Positions 32,898 through 43,509 are shown, counted from the stretch's first letter. The stretch: 64,000 nucleotides of DNA from Yersinia thracica (GCF_902170565.1 NZ_CABHXX010000132.1:1-64000), one strand, 5' to 3'. Notes: generated by a model from the letters alone, not told the origin. Numbers and translations are program-made.

Positions 32898-33356
32898 ATG
32901 TCCAAAATGCGTGAAGCTCGGGTAGCAGCAGAAGAATGTCCTGTTGCCAGAACACTTGAGATCTTGGGAGATCGCTGGTCGTTAATGATCATTCGTGATG
33001 CTTTTGATGGAATTCGCCGTTTTGGTGAGTTTCGCAACAATCTTGGGTTGGCGAAAAATATCTTGGCGGGCCGTCTGCGTGATTTAGTAGAACACGGAAT
33101 TTTGAGGGTGGCTCCCGCCTCTGATGGCAGCGCTTACCATGAATATGTGCTGACAGATAAGGGGCGTCAATTATTTCCGATTATTGTCAGCTTGCGGCAA
33201 TGGGGTGAGGAGCATCTATTTTCTGCGGGCGAAAAACATTCTATTTTAGTTGATAATTTGAGCGGGAAACCTATCAGTAAACTGGCGGTATCTTCACAGC
33301 AAGGTGAGATCTTGGATGCCAATGATTGTCATCGAGAAAAAGTGATTAAGCACTAA
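32898..33356 (+). CDS. HxlR-family transcriptional regulator
   Basis: A 152-residue (from the Met at 32898) winged-helix regulator of the HxlR family. The core is ECPVARTLEILGDRWSLMII, FGEFRNNLGLAKNILAGRLR and the wing YHEYVLTDKGRQLFPIIVSL. The cysteine in EECPVART is at the position that senses redox or quinones and aldehydes in several family members (for example YodB, HypR). The frame extends to 32832, but the upstream Met codons lack a clear binding site. Divergent from the MFS pump it probably controls. Confidence 0.88.
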   Translation: MSKMREARVAAEECPVARTLEILGDRWSLMIIRDAFDGIRRFGEFRNNLGLAKNILAGRLRDLVEHGILRVAPASDGSAYHEYVLTDKGRQLFPIIVSLRQWGEEHLFSAGEKHSILVDNLSGKPISKLAVSSQQGEILDANDCHREKVIKH

Positions 33357-33685
33357 AATAAGGATGATGGAATTACCCTCTAATAGTGTCTGAGAAATAG
33401 GGCATAATTTATAGATTGTCAAATTTTCATAAATTTTCTAAAAAATAGAAAATAGGCTACAAATAATAATGTAAGTATCCTTTTTCTAAAAAACATATTT
33501 AAATTTATAGTGGCGCATTTTTTTTCCAGTGCTAACGTTTTATAAGCATGTGAAATCATAATAGTGCTCGGACGATGTATTGTTTCGCCACCAAATATAT
33601 ATCAATAATAATCTTAATTTCTATAGTTATTTGATTTCACTGACTTTTAATTGATCGTTTGTCTCAATTAGGATAGGGGTAGGAA
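33357..33685. promoter_or_regulatory. AT-rich gadB leader
   Basis: A 329-bp very AT-rich stretch before gadB with several A/T runs, as expected for an H-NS-bound promoter region. I can identify no GadE/GadX box. GGGGTAGGAA is the gadB ribosome-binding site. Confidence 0.4.
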
Positions 33686-35086
33686 ATGACTAGAAAATCT
33701 CTGGATGATTATCGCTCTACGTTATTAGATTCTCGCTTTGGCTCTCAAGCAATTCGTAATATTTCAGAAAATAAAAAGTTTCCTAAAGAGGAAATGCGCG
33801 AGGATATTGCTTTTCAAATCATAAATGACGAGCTATTTCTTGATGGTAATGCGCGACAGAATCTCGCAACATTTTGCCAGACGTGGGACGACGATAATGT
33901 TCACAAGCTGATGGACCTGTCGATAAATAAAAACTGGATTGATAAAGAGGAATATCCACAATCGGCGGCAATAGACATGCGTTGTGTCAACATGATGGCC
34001 GATTTGTGGAATGCACCTACGCCAAAAGGCGAACAAGGAGTAGGGACGAATACCATTGGTTCTTCAGAAGCTTGCATGCTGGGTGGCATGGCGATGAAGT
34101 GGCGCTGGCGCAAAAAAAGGGAAGCGGCAGGTAAACCCACTAATAAACCTAATTTTGTCTGTGGGCCGGTACAAGTTTGTTGGCATAAATTTGCTCGTTA
34201 TTGGGAGGTCGAAATACGCGAAATTCCTATGATCCCAGGGAAATTATTTATGGACCCACAGCGGATGATAGAGGCATGCGACGAAAATACTATTGGTGTT
34301 GTGCCGACTTTCGGTGTGACTTACACCGGCAATTATGAATTCCCCAAACCGCTACATGACGCACTGGATAAGCTGCAAAAAGATACCGGCCTTGATATTG
34401 ATATGCATATCGATGCGGCGAGTGGCGGCTTTTTAGCGCCCTTTGTTGCGCCGGATATTGAGTGGGATTTTCGCTTGCCGCGGGTGAAATCAATCAGCAC
34501 TTCCGGGCATAAATTCGGATTGGCGCCTTTGGGATGCGGTTGGGTTATTTGGCGTGATGCGGCAGCCTTACCTGAAGAGCTTATATTTAATGTCGATTAT
34601 CTTGGCGGTCAGGTCGGCACTTTTGCTATCAATTTCTCGCGCCCCGCAGGGCAAGTTATTTCCCAATATTATGAATTCATACGCTTAGGGCGTGAAGGTT
34701 ATACCAAGGTACAAAGCGCCTGTTATCAGGTGGCAGAATTCCTAGCCAAAGAAATTGCACCACTTGGGCCTTATGAATTCTATTGCAGTGGTGGCCCGGA
34801 TGAGGGCATTCCTGCCATCTGTTTCCGCATCAAAGAGGGGGCAAAAACGGGATATACCTTATATGACCTTTCCGAGCGTTTGAGGCTACGTGGCTGGCAA
34901 GTCCCAGCATTTACCTTGAGTGGGAAGATGTCGGATATCGTGGTCATGCGTATTATGTGCCGCCGTGGATTCGAGATGGATTTCGCTGGGCTGTTATTAG
35001 ACGATTTTAAATCTTCACTGAAATACCTAAGTGAACATCCATCCCTTGGGGGCGAGGCAAGTCAGAATAGTTTTAATCATACATAA
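33686..35086 (+). CDS. gadB: glutamate decarboxylase GadB
   Basis: A 466-residue PLP-dependent glutamate decarboxylase that consumes a proton to make GABA and CO2, the core of enterobacterial acid resistance. It is collinear with E. coli GadA/Gad[21 protein letters not shown], the PLP lysine in [14 protein letters not shown] (near residue 276), and the C-terminal tail ending NSFNHT, including the penultimate His that blocks the active site at neutral pH. First gene of gadB-gadC-glsA. No GadE or GadX gene is nearby, so regulation must come from elsewhere. Confidence 0.97.
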   Translation: MTRKSLDDYRSTLLDSRFGSQAIRNISENKKFPKEEMREDIAFQIINDELFLDGNARQNLATFCQTWDDDNVHKLMDLSINKNWIDKEEYPQSAAIDMRCVNMMADLWNAPTPKGEQGVGTNTIGSSEACMLGGMAMKWRWRKKREAAGKPTNKPNFVCGPVQVCWHKFARYWEVEIREIPMIPGKLFMDPQRMIEACDENTIGVVPTFGVTYTGNYEFPKPLHDALDKLQKDTGLDIDMHIDAASGGFLAPFVAPDIEWDFRLPRVKSISTSGHKFGLAPLGCGWVIWRDAAALPEELIFNVDYLGGQVGTFAINFSRPAGQVISQYYEFIRLGREGYTKVQSACYQVAEFLAKEIAPLGPYEFYCSGGPDEGIPAICFRIKEGAKTGYTLYDLSERLRLRGWQVPAFTLSGKMSDIVVMRIMCRRGFEMDFAGLLLDDFKSSLKYLSEHPSLGGEASQNSFNHT

Positions 35087-35163
35087 ACCGGATGGCGGTT
35101 TTATTCTGATTTTTAACCTCTAGATCAAGGCGGCGTTATGCCGGTGAATAAGGTGGATAAATT

Positions 35164-36735
35164 ATGTCGAATAATACTTCCGGTACAGGTAAATCCCCTG
35201 TCCCAGTCAAAAAGCTGAGTATTGCTACACTGGCAATTATGAATATTGTCGCCGTCGTCAGCCTCCGGGGATTGCCCGCTGAAGCTGAATATGGCCTGAG
35301 TTCAATTTTCTATTATCTCTTTGCCGCAGTATTTTTCTTAATTCCTGTCTCACTGGTGGCGGCGGAATTAGCCACAGGTTGGCCGGAGAAAGGGGGGGTA
35401 TTTCGCTGGGTTGGCGAAGCATTTGGTCCCCGGTTAGCCTTTCTCGCCATGTTTATGTTGTGGATTGAGGTAACAGTCTGGTTCCCTACCGCACTGACCT
35501 TTGCCGCAGTATCACTGGCCTTTATCGGCCCTGAACAACGATGGGACGAGGCCCTGTCTGCCAATAAATTCTTTGTCTTGGGAATAGTGCTATTTATTTA
35601 TTGGCTCGCGACCTTTATTGCTTTTAAAGGTGTAGATACCTTCGCGAAAGTTTCAAAATGGGGCGGTGTTATTGGGACTATTATTCCTGCGATTATTTTG
35701 ATTGTGTTGGGTTTCTCTTACCTCATTGGCGGCGGAGCTCCACAAATAGATTTAGCCTGGGATAAAGTAGTTCCTGACTTTTCCAACTTTGATAATGTGG
35801 TGCTGGCAGCCAGTATTTTCTTGTTCTACGCCGGTATGGAGATGAATGCCATTCATGTTAAAGATGTTGATAACCCTAATAGAAATTACCCCATAGCCAT
35901 TATGTTGTCAGCTGTGGGCACGGTGCTTATTTTCGTATTAGGAACTTTAGCAATTGCCTTTATTATTCCACAATCTGAAATTAGCCTGACGCAAAGTCTG
36001 TTGGTGGCCTACGACGATATGTTCAAGTGGGCGCATTTGGAATGGTTGGGGCCAGTGGTGGCTTTTGCGTTGGCTATTGGGGTCTTGGCAGGAGTCGTGA
36101 CTTGGGTTGCCGGCCCGTCCTCGGGTTTATTGGTGGTGGCGAAAGCGGGTTATTTGCCGCGCTGGTGGCAGCATACCAATAAGAATGGCATGGCGACCCA
36201 TATTCTACTGTTACAAGCGCTGCTTGTTTCTTTGTTGGCGATACTGTTTGTGGTATTACCTTCGGTGCAGGCGGCATATCAGATAATGAGCCAGATGACG
36301 GTTATTTTGTACCTTATTATGTATATGCTGATGTTCAGTTCGGCTATTTATCTGCGCTACAGTCAGCCGAATCGCCCTCGGCCATATCATATTCCCGGTG
36401 GGGGGATGGGTATGTGGATCATTGGCGGCGCGGGGCTTATTGGCTCAATTCTAGCATTCGTATTTAGCTTTATTCCCCCTAGCCAAATCTCCGTGGGCAG
36501 CCCAACAGAATATGTCGGCATCCTGATCGCCTCTACATTGTTCTTTGTCGCATTGCCATTCTTGATTTATATCGTCCGCAAGCCTCATTGGCGTGATGCA
36601 AATAGTGATTTTGCACCATTTACCTGGCAAGCAGAAAATAGTCACCCGGGGATCCCGAGTACTTCGGCGATACATACTAATGATGTCACGGCGGCGGCAA
36701 TTAAAACTCCTGTGACGGGCACGCCGAGAAGTTAA
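35164..36735 (+). CDS. gadC: glutamate/GABA antiporter GadC
   Basis: A 523-residue APC-superfamily antiporter that brings in glutamate (or glutamine) and exports GABA. Twelve membrane segments; family marks are VVSLRGLPAEAEYGLSSIFY at segment 1, WPEKGGVFRWVGEAFG, and YAGMEMNAIHVKDVDNPNRN. The C-terminal region (after IYIVRKPHWRDA) corresponds to the plug that closes the channel above pH 6.5, though its last 30 residues are Thr/Ala-rich and differ from E. coli. It is 77 bp after gadB. Confidence 0.96.
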   Translation: MSNNTSGTGKSPVPVKKLSIATLAIMNIVAVVSLRGLPAEAEYGLSSIFYYLFAAVFFLIPVSLVAAELATGWPEKGGVFRWVGEAFGPRLAFLAMFMLWIEVTVWFPTALTFAAVSLAFIGPEQRWDEALSANKFFVLGIVLFIYWLATFIAFKGVDTFAKVSKWGGVIGTIIPAIILIVLGFSYLIGGGAPQIDLAWDKVVPDFSNFDNVVLAASIFLFYAGMEMNAIHVKDVDNPNRNYPIAIMLSAVGTVLIFVLGTLAIAFIIPQSEISLTQSLLVAYDDMFKWAHLEWLGPVVAFALAIGVLAGVVTWVAGPSSGLLVVAKAGYLPRWWQHTNKNGMATHILLLQALLVSLLAILFVVLPSVQAAYQIMSQMTVILYLIMYMLMFSSAIYLRYSQPNRPRPYHIPGGGMGMWIIGGAGLIGSILAFVFSFIPPSQISVGSPTEYVGILIASTLFFVALPFLIYIVRKPHWRDANSDFAPFTWQAENSHPGIPSTSAIHTNDVTAAAIKTPVTGTPRS

Positions 36736-36806
36736 TGTCCTTCCTCTCTGTATGCAGGGTGGCTGTGGCCCCCTGCTCAATAATATAAAGTGTTGGAGTC
36801 AATGCT

Positions 36807-37751
36807 ATGACTATTAACCTGGCTCGCCTGAATCAAGTTATTAAAGATGCCCATTCGCAATATTCCGTACTCGCTGGTGGGGAGAATGCCAGCTATATTC
36901 CCTATCTGGCCAGTGTTCCCAGTCAGCTTGCCGGGCTAGCTATTGTCACTGTTGATGGCGATATTATTTCACAAGGCGATGCTGATTTTCGCTTTGCTTT
37001 AGAGTCTATTTCGAAAGTCTGTTCTCTTGCTTTGGCGCTAGAAGATATTGGCCCACAAGCCGTACAGGACAAAATAGGCGCAGATCCTACCGGTTTACCT
37101 TTTAACTCGGTGATTGCGTTGGAACTGCATAATGGTAAGCCATTGTCACCGCTGGTTAATGCGGGGGCGATGTCCACAGTGAGTGTCATTAAGGCCAGCA
37201 GTCGAGAAGATCGCTGGGCGCGTATTTTGGATATTCAACAGCAACTGGCGGGTGCGCCAATTGCACTTTCGGATGAAGTTAACCATTCAGAACAAACCAC
37301 CAATTTTCACAATCGGGCTATTGCCTGGCTACTTTATTCAGCCGAGGCCATGTATTGCGACCCGATGGAAGCTTGTGACGTCTATACCCGCCAGTGTTCT
37401 ACCTTATTTAGTACCATTGAACTGGCAACTATGGGAGCCACTTTCGCGGCGGGCGGCAGAAATCCTGTGACCCAAAAACAGGTGCTGACGGCCTCAAATA
37501 TGCCCTTTATTTTGGCTGAAATGACCATGGAAGGGATGTATGGCAGCTCGGGTGATTGGGCTTATACCGTGGGGTTACCGGGGAAAAGTGGTGTTGGCGG
37601 CGGAATCTTGGCGGTCGTGCCGGGTGTCATGGGGATTGCCGCATTTTCGCCGCCCCTAGACCCGGTAGGGAATAGCGTCCGCGGCCAAAAAATGGTGGCG
37701 TCGGTAGCTCAACAGTTGGGATATAACTTATATAAAGGCTCGCTTTTGTAA
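36807..37751 (+). CDS. glsA: glutaminase A (acid-resistance type)
   Basis: A 314-residue serine-dependent glutaminase of the YbaS type, hydrolysing glutamine to glutamate and ammonia; the ammonia neutralises protons. The active-site Ser-x-x-Lys is in FALESISKVCSLALALED; other conserved blocks are PLVNAGAMSTVSVIK and SGDWAYTVGLPGKSGVGGGI. TTGGAG precedes the ATG. With GadC, which also moves glutamine, it gives glutamine-dependent acid resistance. A 16-bp tandem duplication (37737-37752 and 37753-37768, one mismatch) spans the stop codon. Confidence 0.96.
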   Translation: MTINLARLNQVIKDAHSQYSVLAGGENASYIPYLASVPSQLAGLAIVTVDGDIISQGDADFRFALESISKVCSLALALEDIGPQAVQDKIGADPTGLPFNSVIALELHNGKPLSPLVNAGAMSTVSVIKASSREDRWARILDIQQQLAGAPIALSDEVNHSEQTTNFHNRAIAWLLYSAEAMYCDPMEACDVYTRQCSTLFSTIELATMGATFAAGGRNPVTQKQVLTASNMPFILAEMTMEGMYGSSGDWAYTVGLPGKSGVGGGILAVVPGVMGIAAFSPPLDPVGNSVRGQKMVASVAQQLGYNLYKGSLL

Positions 37752-37812
37752 CGGCTCGCTTTTATAACGGATAGAGACCCTGCGGTGTGCAGGGCCAAAT
37801 CAATCATCGCAA

Positions 37813-39264
37813 TTAGCTTAAATCAATATTTTTATGACCGAAAAACCATGTCAGAATAAAGCCAGCAATATATGAGATCAGTAGACCGGCCACATAAACC
37901 AGCATCCCGGCAAAAATCCCTTGGGCTGAAGTCATCAGCGGAATAGAGACTAATCCTGATGGGCCAAATACAGTATTCAAGCCAACCGGCAGCCCCAACC
38001 AGGCAACCAAACCAATAAAGAAACCGCCGACCGCGCCGCCGACACAAGCAGTAATAAAAGGCTTCAGGCGCGGTAATGTCACACCATAAATAAGCGGCTC
38101 ACCAATTCCCAATAACCCCGGGAAAATGGCCCCTTTAATTTGTGTACGCAGCACCGAACCTTTTGGCGAGCGGGCATAAAGTGCCAGCGCCGCGCCCACT
38201 TGGCCCGCACCGGCCATGGCCAGAATCGGGAATAATGAGTTAAATCCTTGCGCATCCATTAAGGCGAAATAAACCGGAACAAACCCTTGGTGGATACCAA
38301 ACACCACTGCAATCAGGAATAACCCTGCCAGAATTGCGGTGCCGAACGGGTTACCATTCAAATGCATAAATAACCAGGACATGCCCTTAAACAGCTCGCC
38401 ACCCAGCGGCATAATGACCACAAAAGTGATGGCACCGGTAATCAGCAAGGTTATTGATGATGTCAGGATCATATCCAGATTATCAGGGATGAAGCGGCGC
38501 ACTTGCCGCTCAATCCATGCACCCAACATACAGGCCAGCAGGACACCGATGATATTGCCGCGAGGGTCAATCGCCAGACCAAAGAAGTTGTCCATGCCGC
38601 CGTAGTAGCCGACAGTGCCCTCCGGCACATAGCGCAAAATAAAGAGTGAAGCGATAATTGCGCCGTTGACCCCAGTCCCGCCAAAGGCTTTCTGTGTATT
38701 AAAGCCAATCAGAATGCTCAGGAAAGTAAACAAACCGATGCTGAATACTTTCATGTAGGCAATCAGTGCTGCCAACCACGGAGATTGAATCACGCCATCC
38801 AATGCCAGTGTTTGCTGGAGCAAGGTCGCTATTCCCAGCAATAATCCCGCTGCAATAAACCCCGGAATGAGTGGGGTAAAGATGGTGGCGAATTTGGTCA
38901 GAAAATTATGAACCGCGCTTTGTTGTTTCGCTTTCATTTGTTGCTTTTTCTGGCCGGCGAGCACCTGCAAATCAACATCATTATTATTTTCAGTAGGTTG
39001 CTGCGGTTCAGAACTCAGTATCTTGTTCATCATTTCGCTGGCTGTTTGGGCTTTGCCCGGCCCAAGAATGATCTGTAATTGGTCATCGCCATTCACCACC
39101 CCCATGACGCCGGGGATTTTTTTTAAGCTTTCATGTTGTATCAGTTGACGGTCTTTTAAAGTGAGACGGAGCCTCGTCATACAGTTTCCGCAGACGATGA
39201 TATTCTGACGCCCACCAATGAAGAGTAAAATTTGATCTATCGTGGTGCCCGTTATTTTCGCCAT
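37813..39264 (-). CDS. murP: N-acetylmuramic acid PTS permease MurP (EIIBC)
   Basis: A 483-residue PTS permease that imports and 6-phosphorylates MurNAc. The EIIB domain (residues 1-85) has the phosphorylated cysteine in [14 protein letters not shown] (Cys28), a linker rich in Gln/Lys follows, and the EIIC domain spans about 120-480 ([20 protein letters not shown], the sugar motif). No EIIA is attached, so Crr must phosphorylate it, as in E. coli MurP. It starts 2 bp after the murQ stop, on the same strand, so murQ-murP is one operon. Confidence 0.95.
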   Translation of the reverse strand: MAKITGTTIDQILLFIGGRQNIIVCGNCMTRLRLTLKDRQLIQHESLKKIPGVMGVVNGDDQLQIILGPGKAQTASEMMNKILSSEPQQPTENNNDVDLQVLAGQKKQQMKAKQQSAVHNFLTKFATIFTPLIPGFIAAGLLLGIATLLQQTLALDGVIQSPWLAALIAYMKVFSIGLFTFLSILIGFNTQKAFGGTGVNGAIIASLFILRYVPEGTVGYYGGMDNFFGLAIDPRGNIIGVLLACMLGAWIERQVRRFIPDNLDMILTSSITLLITGAITFVVIMPLGGELFKGMSWLFMHLNGNPFGTAILAGLFLIAVVFGIHQGFVPVYFALMDAQGFNSLFPILAMAGAGQVGAALALYARSPKGSVLRTQIKGAIFPGLLGIGEPLIYGVTLPRLKPFITACVGGAVGGFFIGLVAWLGLPVGLNTVFGPSGLVSIPLMTSAQGIFAGMLVYVAGLLISYIAGFILTWFFGHKNIDLS

Positions 39265-39266
39265 GG

Positions 39267-40175
39267 TTATGCTTTAATCTCCTGTAGCGCTTTGCGAATA
39301 AATCCCTTATTTTTGTTGAGGATACCGGCTGCTTCCTCCGCAGACATACCACTCAGGATCATCATAATGGCTGTTTTACAATGGCGGTTACATTCATTGA
39401 GCGCCTCTTGTGCATCCTCGGGGGAGCATTCCGTCGCCTGAACAACAATATCGACCTGGCGCTGCACCAGTTTGGCATTTGTCGCCTCAACATCCACCAT
39501 CAGGTTGCTATAAACTTTCCCACTACGGATCATCGCGCCGGTCGTCAGCATATTCAGAATTAACTTTTGTGCAGTTCCGGCTTTCATTCGTGATGACCCG
39601 GTGACAACTTCCGGGCCAACCAAAGGCTCAATGGCGATATCTGCTGCGTTCCCCATTTCGCTGTTTTGATTACAGGAAATGGCCACTACACTAGCCCCTA
39701 CACGCCGCGCATAGGCCATGGCCCCCAGCACATAAGGTGTGCGGCCACTGGCTGCAATTCCCACTAACACATCGCGGGCATTAAAATTGAGATTACGCAA
39801 GTCTTGCTCACCCATTTCACGGCTATCTTCTGCATTTTCAACCGCTTGTAGAATGGCCGTGTTTCCGCCAGCAATCAGGCCAACCACCATTTCTCGTGGT
39901 GTCCCGTAAGTTGGCGGGCACTCACTAGCATCCAAAATCCCCAATCGCCCAGAAGTCCCCGCCCCACAATAAATCAATCTGCCGCCATGCACGAAAGCCT
40001 CTGCGATAAGAGAGACCGCTTGGGCGATTTCGGGCAGTTTTTCCTCCACGGCGAAGGGCACTTTTTTATCCTCATGATTGATAACCTTGAGTATCTCCAG
40101 TGTTGATAGCGTATCAATTTGAGAACTGGCGGGGTTTCGGCTTTCCGTAACCATTGAGCTTAGATTAATCTTCAT
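39267..40175 (-). CDS. murQ: N-acetylmuramic acid 6-phosphate etherase MurQ
   Basis: A 302-residue SIS-domain etherase that cleaves MurNAc-6-phosphate to GlcNAc-6-phosphate and D-lactate. The substrate loop and catalytic glutamate are in [20 protein letters not shown] (Glu85, matching E. coli Glu83), and a second sugar-binding set is [29 protein letters not shown] precedes the ATG. First gene of murQ-murP, divergent from murR. Confidence 0.97.
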   Translation of the reverse strand: MKINLSSMVTESRNPASSQIDTLSTLEILKVINHEDKKVPFAVEEKLPEIAQAVSLIAEAFVHGGRLIYCGAGTSGRLGILDASECPPTYGTPREMVVGLIAGGNTAILQAVENAEDSREMGEQDLRNLNFNARDVLVGIAASGRTPYVLGAMAYARRVGASVVAISCNQNSEMGNAADIAIEPLVGPEVVTGSSRMKAGTAQKLILNMLTTGAMIRSGKVYSNLMVDVEATNAKLVQRQVDIVVQATECSPEDAQEALNECNRHCKTAIMMILSGMSAEEAAGILNKNKGFIRKALQEIKA

Positions 40176-40232
40176 GGGGACTTCCTTTTATTTAAATTAT
40201 CGGCGATGTTAAGGAATTATTTATTTATTAAA

Positions 40233-40248
40233 CGTGATGATTATCACG
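40233..40248. promoter_or_regulatory. CRP-type site upstream of murQ/murR
   Basis: CGTGA-TGATTA-TCACG is a symmetric match to the CRP consensus TGTGA-N6-TCACA, lying in the 227-bp gap between divergent murQ and murR, 58 bp before the murQ start. E. coli murQP is also cAMP-CRP dependent. Confidence 0.7.
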
Positions 40249-40402
40249 GTAAAATCTATTCTAATTACTGGGGTTATGAGGAATAAGTACAGATAAAATA
40301 GAACAAATAACTAAATTATCTTCATTACTTTTATGCAGTTACACCTGAGTCATAAAAGGTGCTTGCGCTGGAATAATCTATCGTCTTTAACGGGAACCTT
40401 TG

Positions 40403-41263
40403 ATGTCGATTTTAAATGAAATAACTTGGTTACTACCTGAATTGGCTGAAAATCAGCAAAAAATAGCGAAATATATTCTTGATAACCCGGAATCCATACT
40501 GAGTATATCCTCCTCCCAATTCGCAGAAAATGCAGGTGTCAGCCAATCAGCCATTGTGAAATTTAGTCAGAAAATTGGCATGAAAGGCTTTCCAGCACTA
40601 AAAATCGCCATCAGTGAAGAATTAAGCAAGAATAATTTATTTAAATCTTACCCACATAAAGCTCTGCACAACTCTATTTCGTCAGAAGACTCACTGATGG
40701 TGATGGCGCAAAAGCTGGCACATGAGAAGACGGCATCGATTATGGAAACAACACGGAAAATTAATTTCTCCGTTTTTCAGCAAGTAGTCTCGCTCATTAA
40801 TGCAGCTCAGCGAGTACAGATAGTGGGTATTTGGGGATCTGGGCTGACAGCAAAAGATCTGAGCTATAAATTGCAGAAAATAGGCATAATGACCCTGGTT
40901 GAAGCCGACCTCCATGTACAGATTGCCGCCGCACTCACTCTCACACCTAAAGATGTGCAAATTGTTCTTTCTTTTACTGGCAGAAGAAAAGACATGAAAA
41001 TCGCAGCAACAGTCGCCAAAGCTCAGGGGGCAACTGTCATTGCCATTACTGGTAGTAAAGTATCTCCGTTGGCTAAAATTGCAGATTATGTCCTTGAAAG
41101 TATTTCAGATGAAAATGAATGGCGCAGCTCTTCAATTTCTTCCCGAACGGCCCAAAATACACTGACAGACCTCATCTTCCTGGCATTGATGCAGCAACGA
41201 AAAGAAATGGCCAAACCCTTGATTCTGAATGCGAGCATGACAATAAATAATCTGGATGATTAA
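40403..41263 (+). CDS. murR: RpiR-family regulator MurR
   Basis: A 286-residue RpiR-family regulator: N-terminal helix-turn-helix (AENAGVSQSAIVKFSQKIGM) and C-terminal SIS domain (IVGIWGSGLTAKDLSYKLQK, GRRKDMKIAATVAKAQGATV). MurR represses murQP and is released by MurNAc-6-phosphate in E. coli. Divergent from murQ as there. The ATG at 40403 follows a TTG in frame; the ribosome-binding site is weak. Confidence 0.93.
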   Translation: MSILNEITWLLPELAENQQKIAKYILDNPESILSISSSQFAENAGVSQSAIVKFSQKIGMKGFPALKIAISEELSKNNLFKSYPHKALHNSISSEDSLMVMAQKLAHEKTASIMETTRKINFSVFQQVVSLINAAQRVQIVGIWGSGLTAKDLSYKLQKIGIMTLVEADLHVQIAAALTLTPKDVQIVLSFTGRRKDMKIAATVAKAQGATVIAITGSKVSPLAKIADYVLESISDENEWRSSSISSRTAQNTLTDLIFLALMQQRKEMAKPLILNASMTINNLDD

Positions 41264-41619
41264 TGTACCAGTCTCTCAATTCATAAAACGTAAGGAGAGA
41301 ACTAAAGTAATATATTTTAATTCTCTCCTTATCCAGTGTTATGGTTATTTTCCTATCTCGTCAGAAATATCCTACGTACCCAATTGGCCATTTTATTATT
41401 ATAAATAGAGTAATTTTGTAATAAATATTCCTGATGGTGAAAAATTATTCCTGACTTTATCGCCTTATATAGTGGTATTTCTGAAATGAACTGTAGGAAA
41501 ATAAATGCTATTATTCTACTTGAGGTAAAAAGTCGAATCAATCAACTGTGATAATTGTCACTTTATTATGTGCGCTAAAAAGTAAAATCGCTCGGCAAAC
41601 ATAACTAATGGAGGAGTTA
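41264..41619 (+). promoter_or_regulatory. murR end hairpin and nagZ-operon promoter region
   Basis: A 356-bp AT-rich gap. AAGGAGAGAA (41292-41301) and TTCTCTCCTT (41321-41330) form a 10-bp perfect stem with an AT-rich loop after murR, probably its terminator although the U-run is poor. A CRP-type site lies at 41547-41562. A minus-strand frame at 41353-41541 has no support as a gene. Confidence 0.6.
41547..41562 (+). promoter_or_regulatory. CRP-type site upstream of the nagZ-porin-namZ operon
   Basis: TGTGA-TAATTG-TCACT matches the CRP consensus in 9 of 10 conserved positions and lies 58 bp before the nagZ-like start. The same spacing is found at murQ, which suggests common catabolite control of both transcription units. 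Confidence 0.72.
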
Positions 41620-43491
41620 ATGAAAAAAACAATATGTGCGATTCTCTTATTTAGCACCTGTACCTATGCAGCGGTTATTCCAGACTCACAACTCAAAGAA
41701 ATGTGGTTATCTCCTAAATTATCCACTGAAAAAATCATTGCTAAAATGAGCTTTGAAGAGAAATTAGGGCAAATATTGATGGTTGATATTCGTTCTTGGA
41801 GTCATACTGATAACAGTGATAAAACTGCATTTATTGAAATTAATGATACTGTCAGTAATATGATTCGCGATTATCATTTAGGTTCTATTATTCTTTTTCG
41901 TGAAAATTTGATTGATACGCCACAAACAGTAAAATTAATTAATAATCTTCAGAAAGCACGCAGTAATCTCCCTCTATTTATTAGCACCGATCAAGAAGGG
42001 GGTTATGTCACCCGTCTACAAGTCGGTACTGAAATGCCGGGTAATATGGCATTAGGCGCGACGGGATCATCCAAGTTTGCTCAGCAGGCTGGAAGTATAC
42101 ATGGTTATGAATTATCCAGCCTGGGTTTTAACTTTAACTTTGGTCCAGTAGTTGATGTTAATAATAACCAGAATAACCCTGTTATTGGCGTACGTTCTTA
42201 TTCAGATGACCCGGTTCTGGTGGGAGAATTAGCTCGTAGTTATATCAGTGGTATCCACAAATACAATGTACTCACCTCACTCAAACATTTCCCAGGCCAT
42301 GGCAATGTCACTTCGGATACGCATTTTGCCTTGCCGACTGTCAATATTGATAAAGCCGCCTGGCAGCAGGTCGAACTGAAACCCTTTGTCGAAGTCATGC
42401 CAGTGGCTGATGCCATTATGACTGCCCATGTCGTCGTGCCAGCCCTGGATAATTCAATGCTGACAAATATCAAGGGGGAAAAAGTGGGCACTCCAGCGAC
42501 ATTATCAAAGCCAATTCTAACTGATATATTACGCAATCAGCTCAAGTTTGGTGGCTTGATCCTAACAGATGCTATGGATATGGGCGCGATTACCAGTAAT
42601 TTTGACAGTCATTGGTCTATCAAGCAGGCCATTATGGCTGGCAATGATATTATCTTAATGCCAATGGAAATTAAGAGCAGCGCCAGTATTGAGAAACTCA
42701 ATGCACTTTATGATTATTTAAAAACCGAAGCTGCAAAAGATCCTGAGCTTAATCAACGTATTGAGAATGCAGCACTGCGGGTAATTTACACCAAACTGAA
42801 TAAGCGTATTTCTTCGGAACCTCATGATGTTGCTATAGCAGAAAAGGTCGTCTCATCCAAAACTCATAAGGACATTGAGAATTTTATTTCTGAGCAGGCT
42901 ATTACACTGATTAAGAATGATAATGTTCTGCCTTATCAGGTTAAGCCACAAAATAAGATAATGGTATTCTCTGACGAGAAACCACGCAATAAACTCATTA
43001 CTAAGCATCTTGATGATATTGCTAATGAATTTCAGGTTAATTTTTCCGTTAACAGTAAAGTCATTAAGTTGGATAAAAACGATGTAACTGCTGAAGAAAT
43101 AGCAAAGAAAATAAAAGATCAAAACTTTATTATTCTTGCGACTTACAATCTTAAACTTGATCCCATTAATGCGCAGCGGGTTATAGATGAAGCGAATAAA
43201 GCTAACATTCCTTTGGTCGTGATATCCAGCCGTAATCCTTACGATATTGCCTATTTGTCCAGAGTAAAGGCCAATATTGCTATTTATGGTATCACTGGGT
43301 TCGATGTGACCAATAATGTACGAAACAGTTTGGAAACTAATATTCGCAGTGGACTAAGAACATTGTTTCAGGGACCAAAAGGGAAATTAGATGTACTGGC
43401 CGAACCTCATGGTAAATTACCAGTAGATATCAAAACACCTGATAATAGCCAGATACTCTATCCACGTGGTTATGGACTAACGACGTTATAA
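41620..43491 (+). CDS. secreted GH3 beta-N-acetylglucosaminidase (NagZ-like)
   Basis: A 623-residue family 3 glycoside hydrolase with a Sec signal peptide (MKKTICAILLFSTCTYAAVI), so periplasmic or exported, unlike cytosolic enterobacterial NagZ. The catalytic TIM barrel (about 30-370) has the NagZ motif KHFPGHG followed by DTH, giving the His-Asp acid/base dyad, and the nucleophile aspartate in LILTDAMDMGAI. A second alpha/beta domain (about 410-620) follows, as in the two-domain B. subtilis NagZ (YbbD). GGAGG lies 8 bases before the ATG. First gene of an operon with a porin and NamZ. It would release GlcNAc from muropeptide or glycan ends; this is inference from family and context. Confidence 0.88.
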   Translation: MKKTICAILLFSTCTYAAVIPDSQLKEMWLSPKLSTEKIIAKMSFEEKLGQILMVDIRSWSHTDNSDKTAFIEINDTVSNMIRDYHLGSIILFRENLIDTPQTVKLINNLQKARSNLPLFISTDQEGGYVTRLQVGTEMPGNMALGATGSSKFAQQAGSIHGYELSSLGFNFNFGPVVDVNNNQNNPVIGVRSYSDDPVLVGELARSYISGIHKYNVLTSLKHFPGHGNVTSDTHFALPTVNIDKAAWQQVELKPFVEVMPVADAIMTAHVVVPALDNSMLTNIKGEKVGTPATLSKPILTDILRNQLKFGGLILTDAMDMGAITSNFDSHWSIKQAIMAGNDIILMPMEIKSSASIEKLNALYDYLKTEAAKDPELNQRIENAALRVIYTKLNKRISSEPHDVAIAEKVVSSKTHKDIENFISEQAITLIKNDNVLPYQVKPQNKIMVFSDEKPRNKLITKHLDDIANEFQVNFSVNSKVIKLDKNDVTAEEIAKKIKDQNFIILATYNLKLDPINAQRVIDEANKANIPLVVISSRNPYDIAYLSRVKANIAIYGITGFDVTNNVRNSLETNIRSGLRTLFQGPKGKLDVLAEPHGKLPVDIKTPDNSQILYPRGYGLTTL

Positions 43492-43509
43492 AAATAGCGG
43501 AAGGTATAA

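Noticed and set aside
41353-41541. 62-codon minus-strand frame before the nagZ-like gene
   Set aside because: Low-complexity AT-rich sequence, no ribosome-binding site, and it lies in the control region with the CRP site nearby.
41620-43491. Whether this is the housekeeping cytosolic NagZ
   Set aside because: It has a signal peptide and a second domain, nearly twice the length of enterobacterial NagZ.
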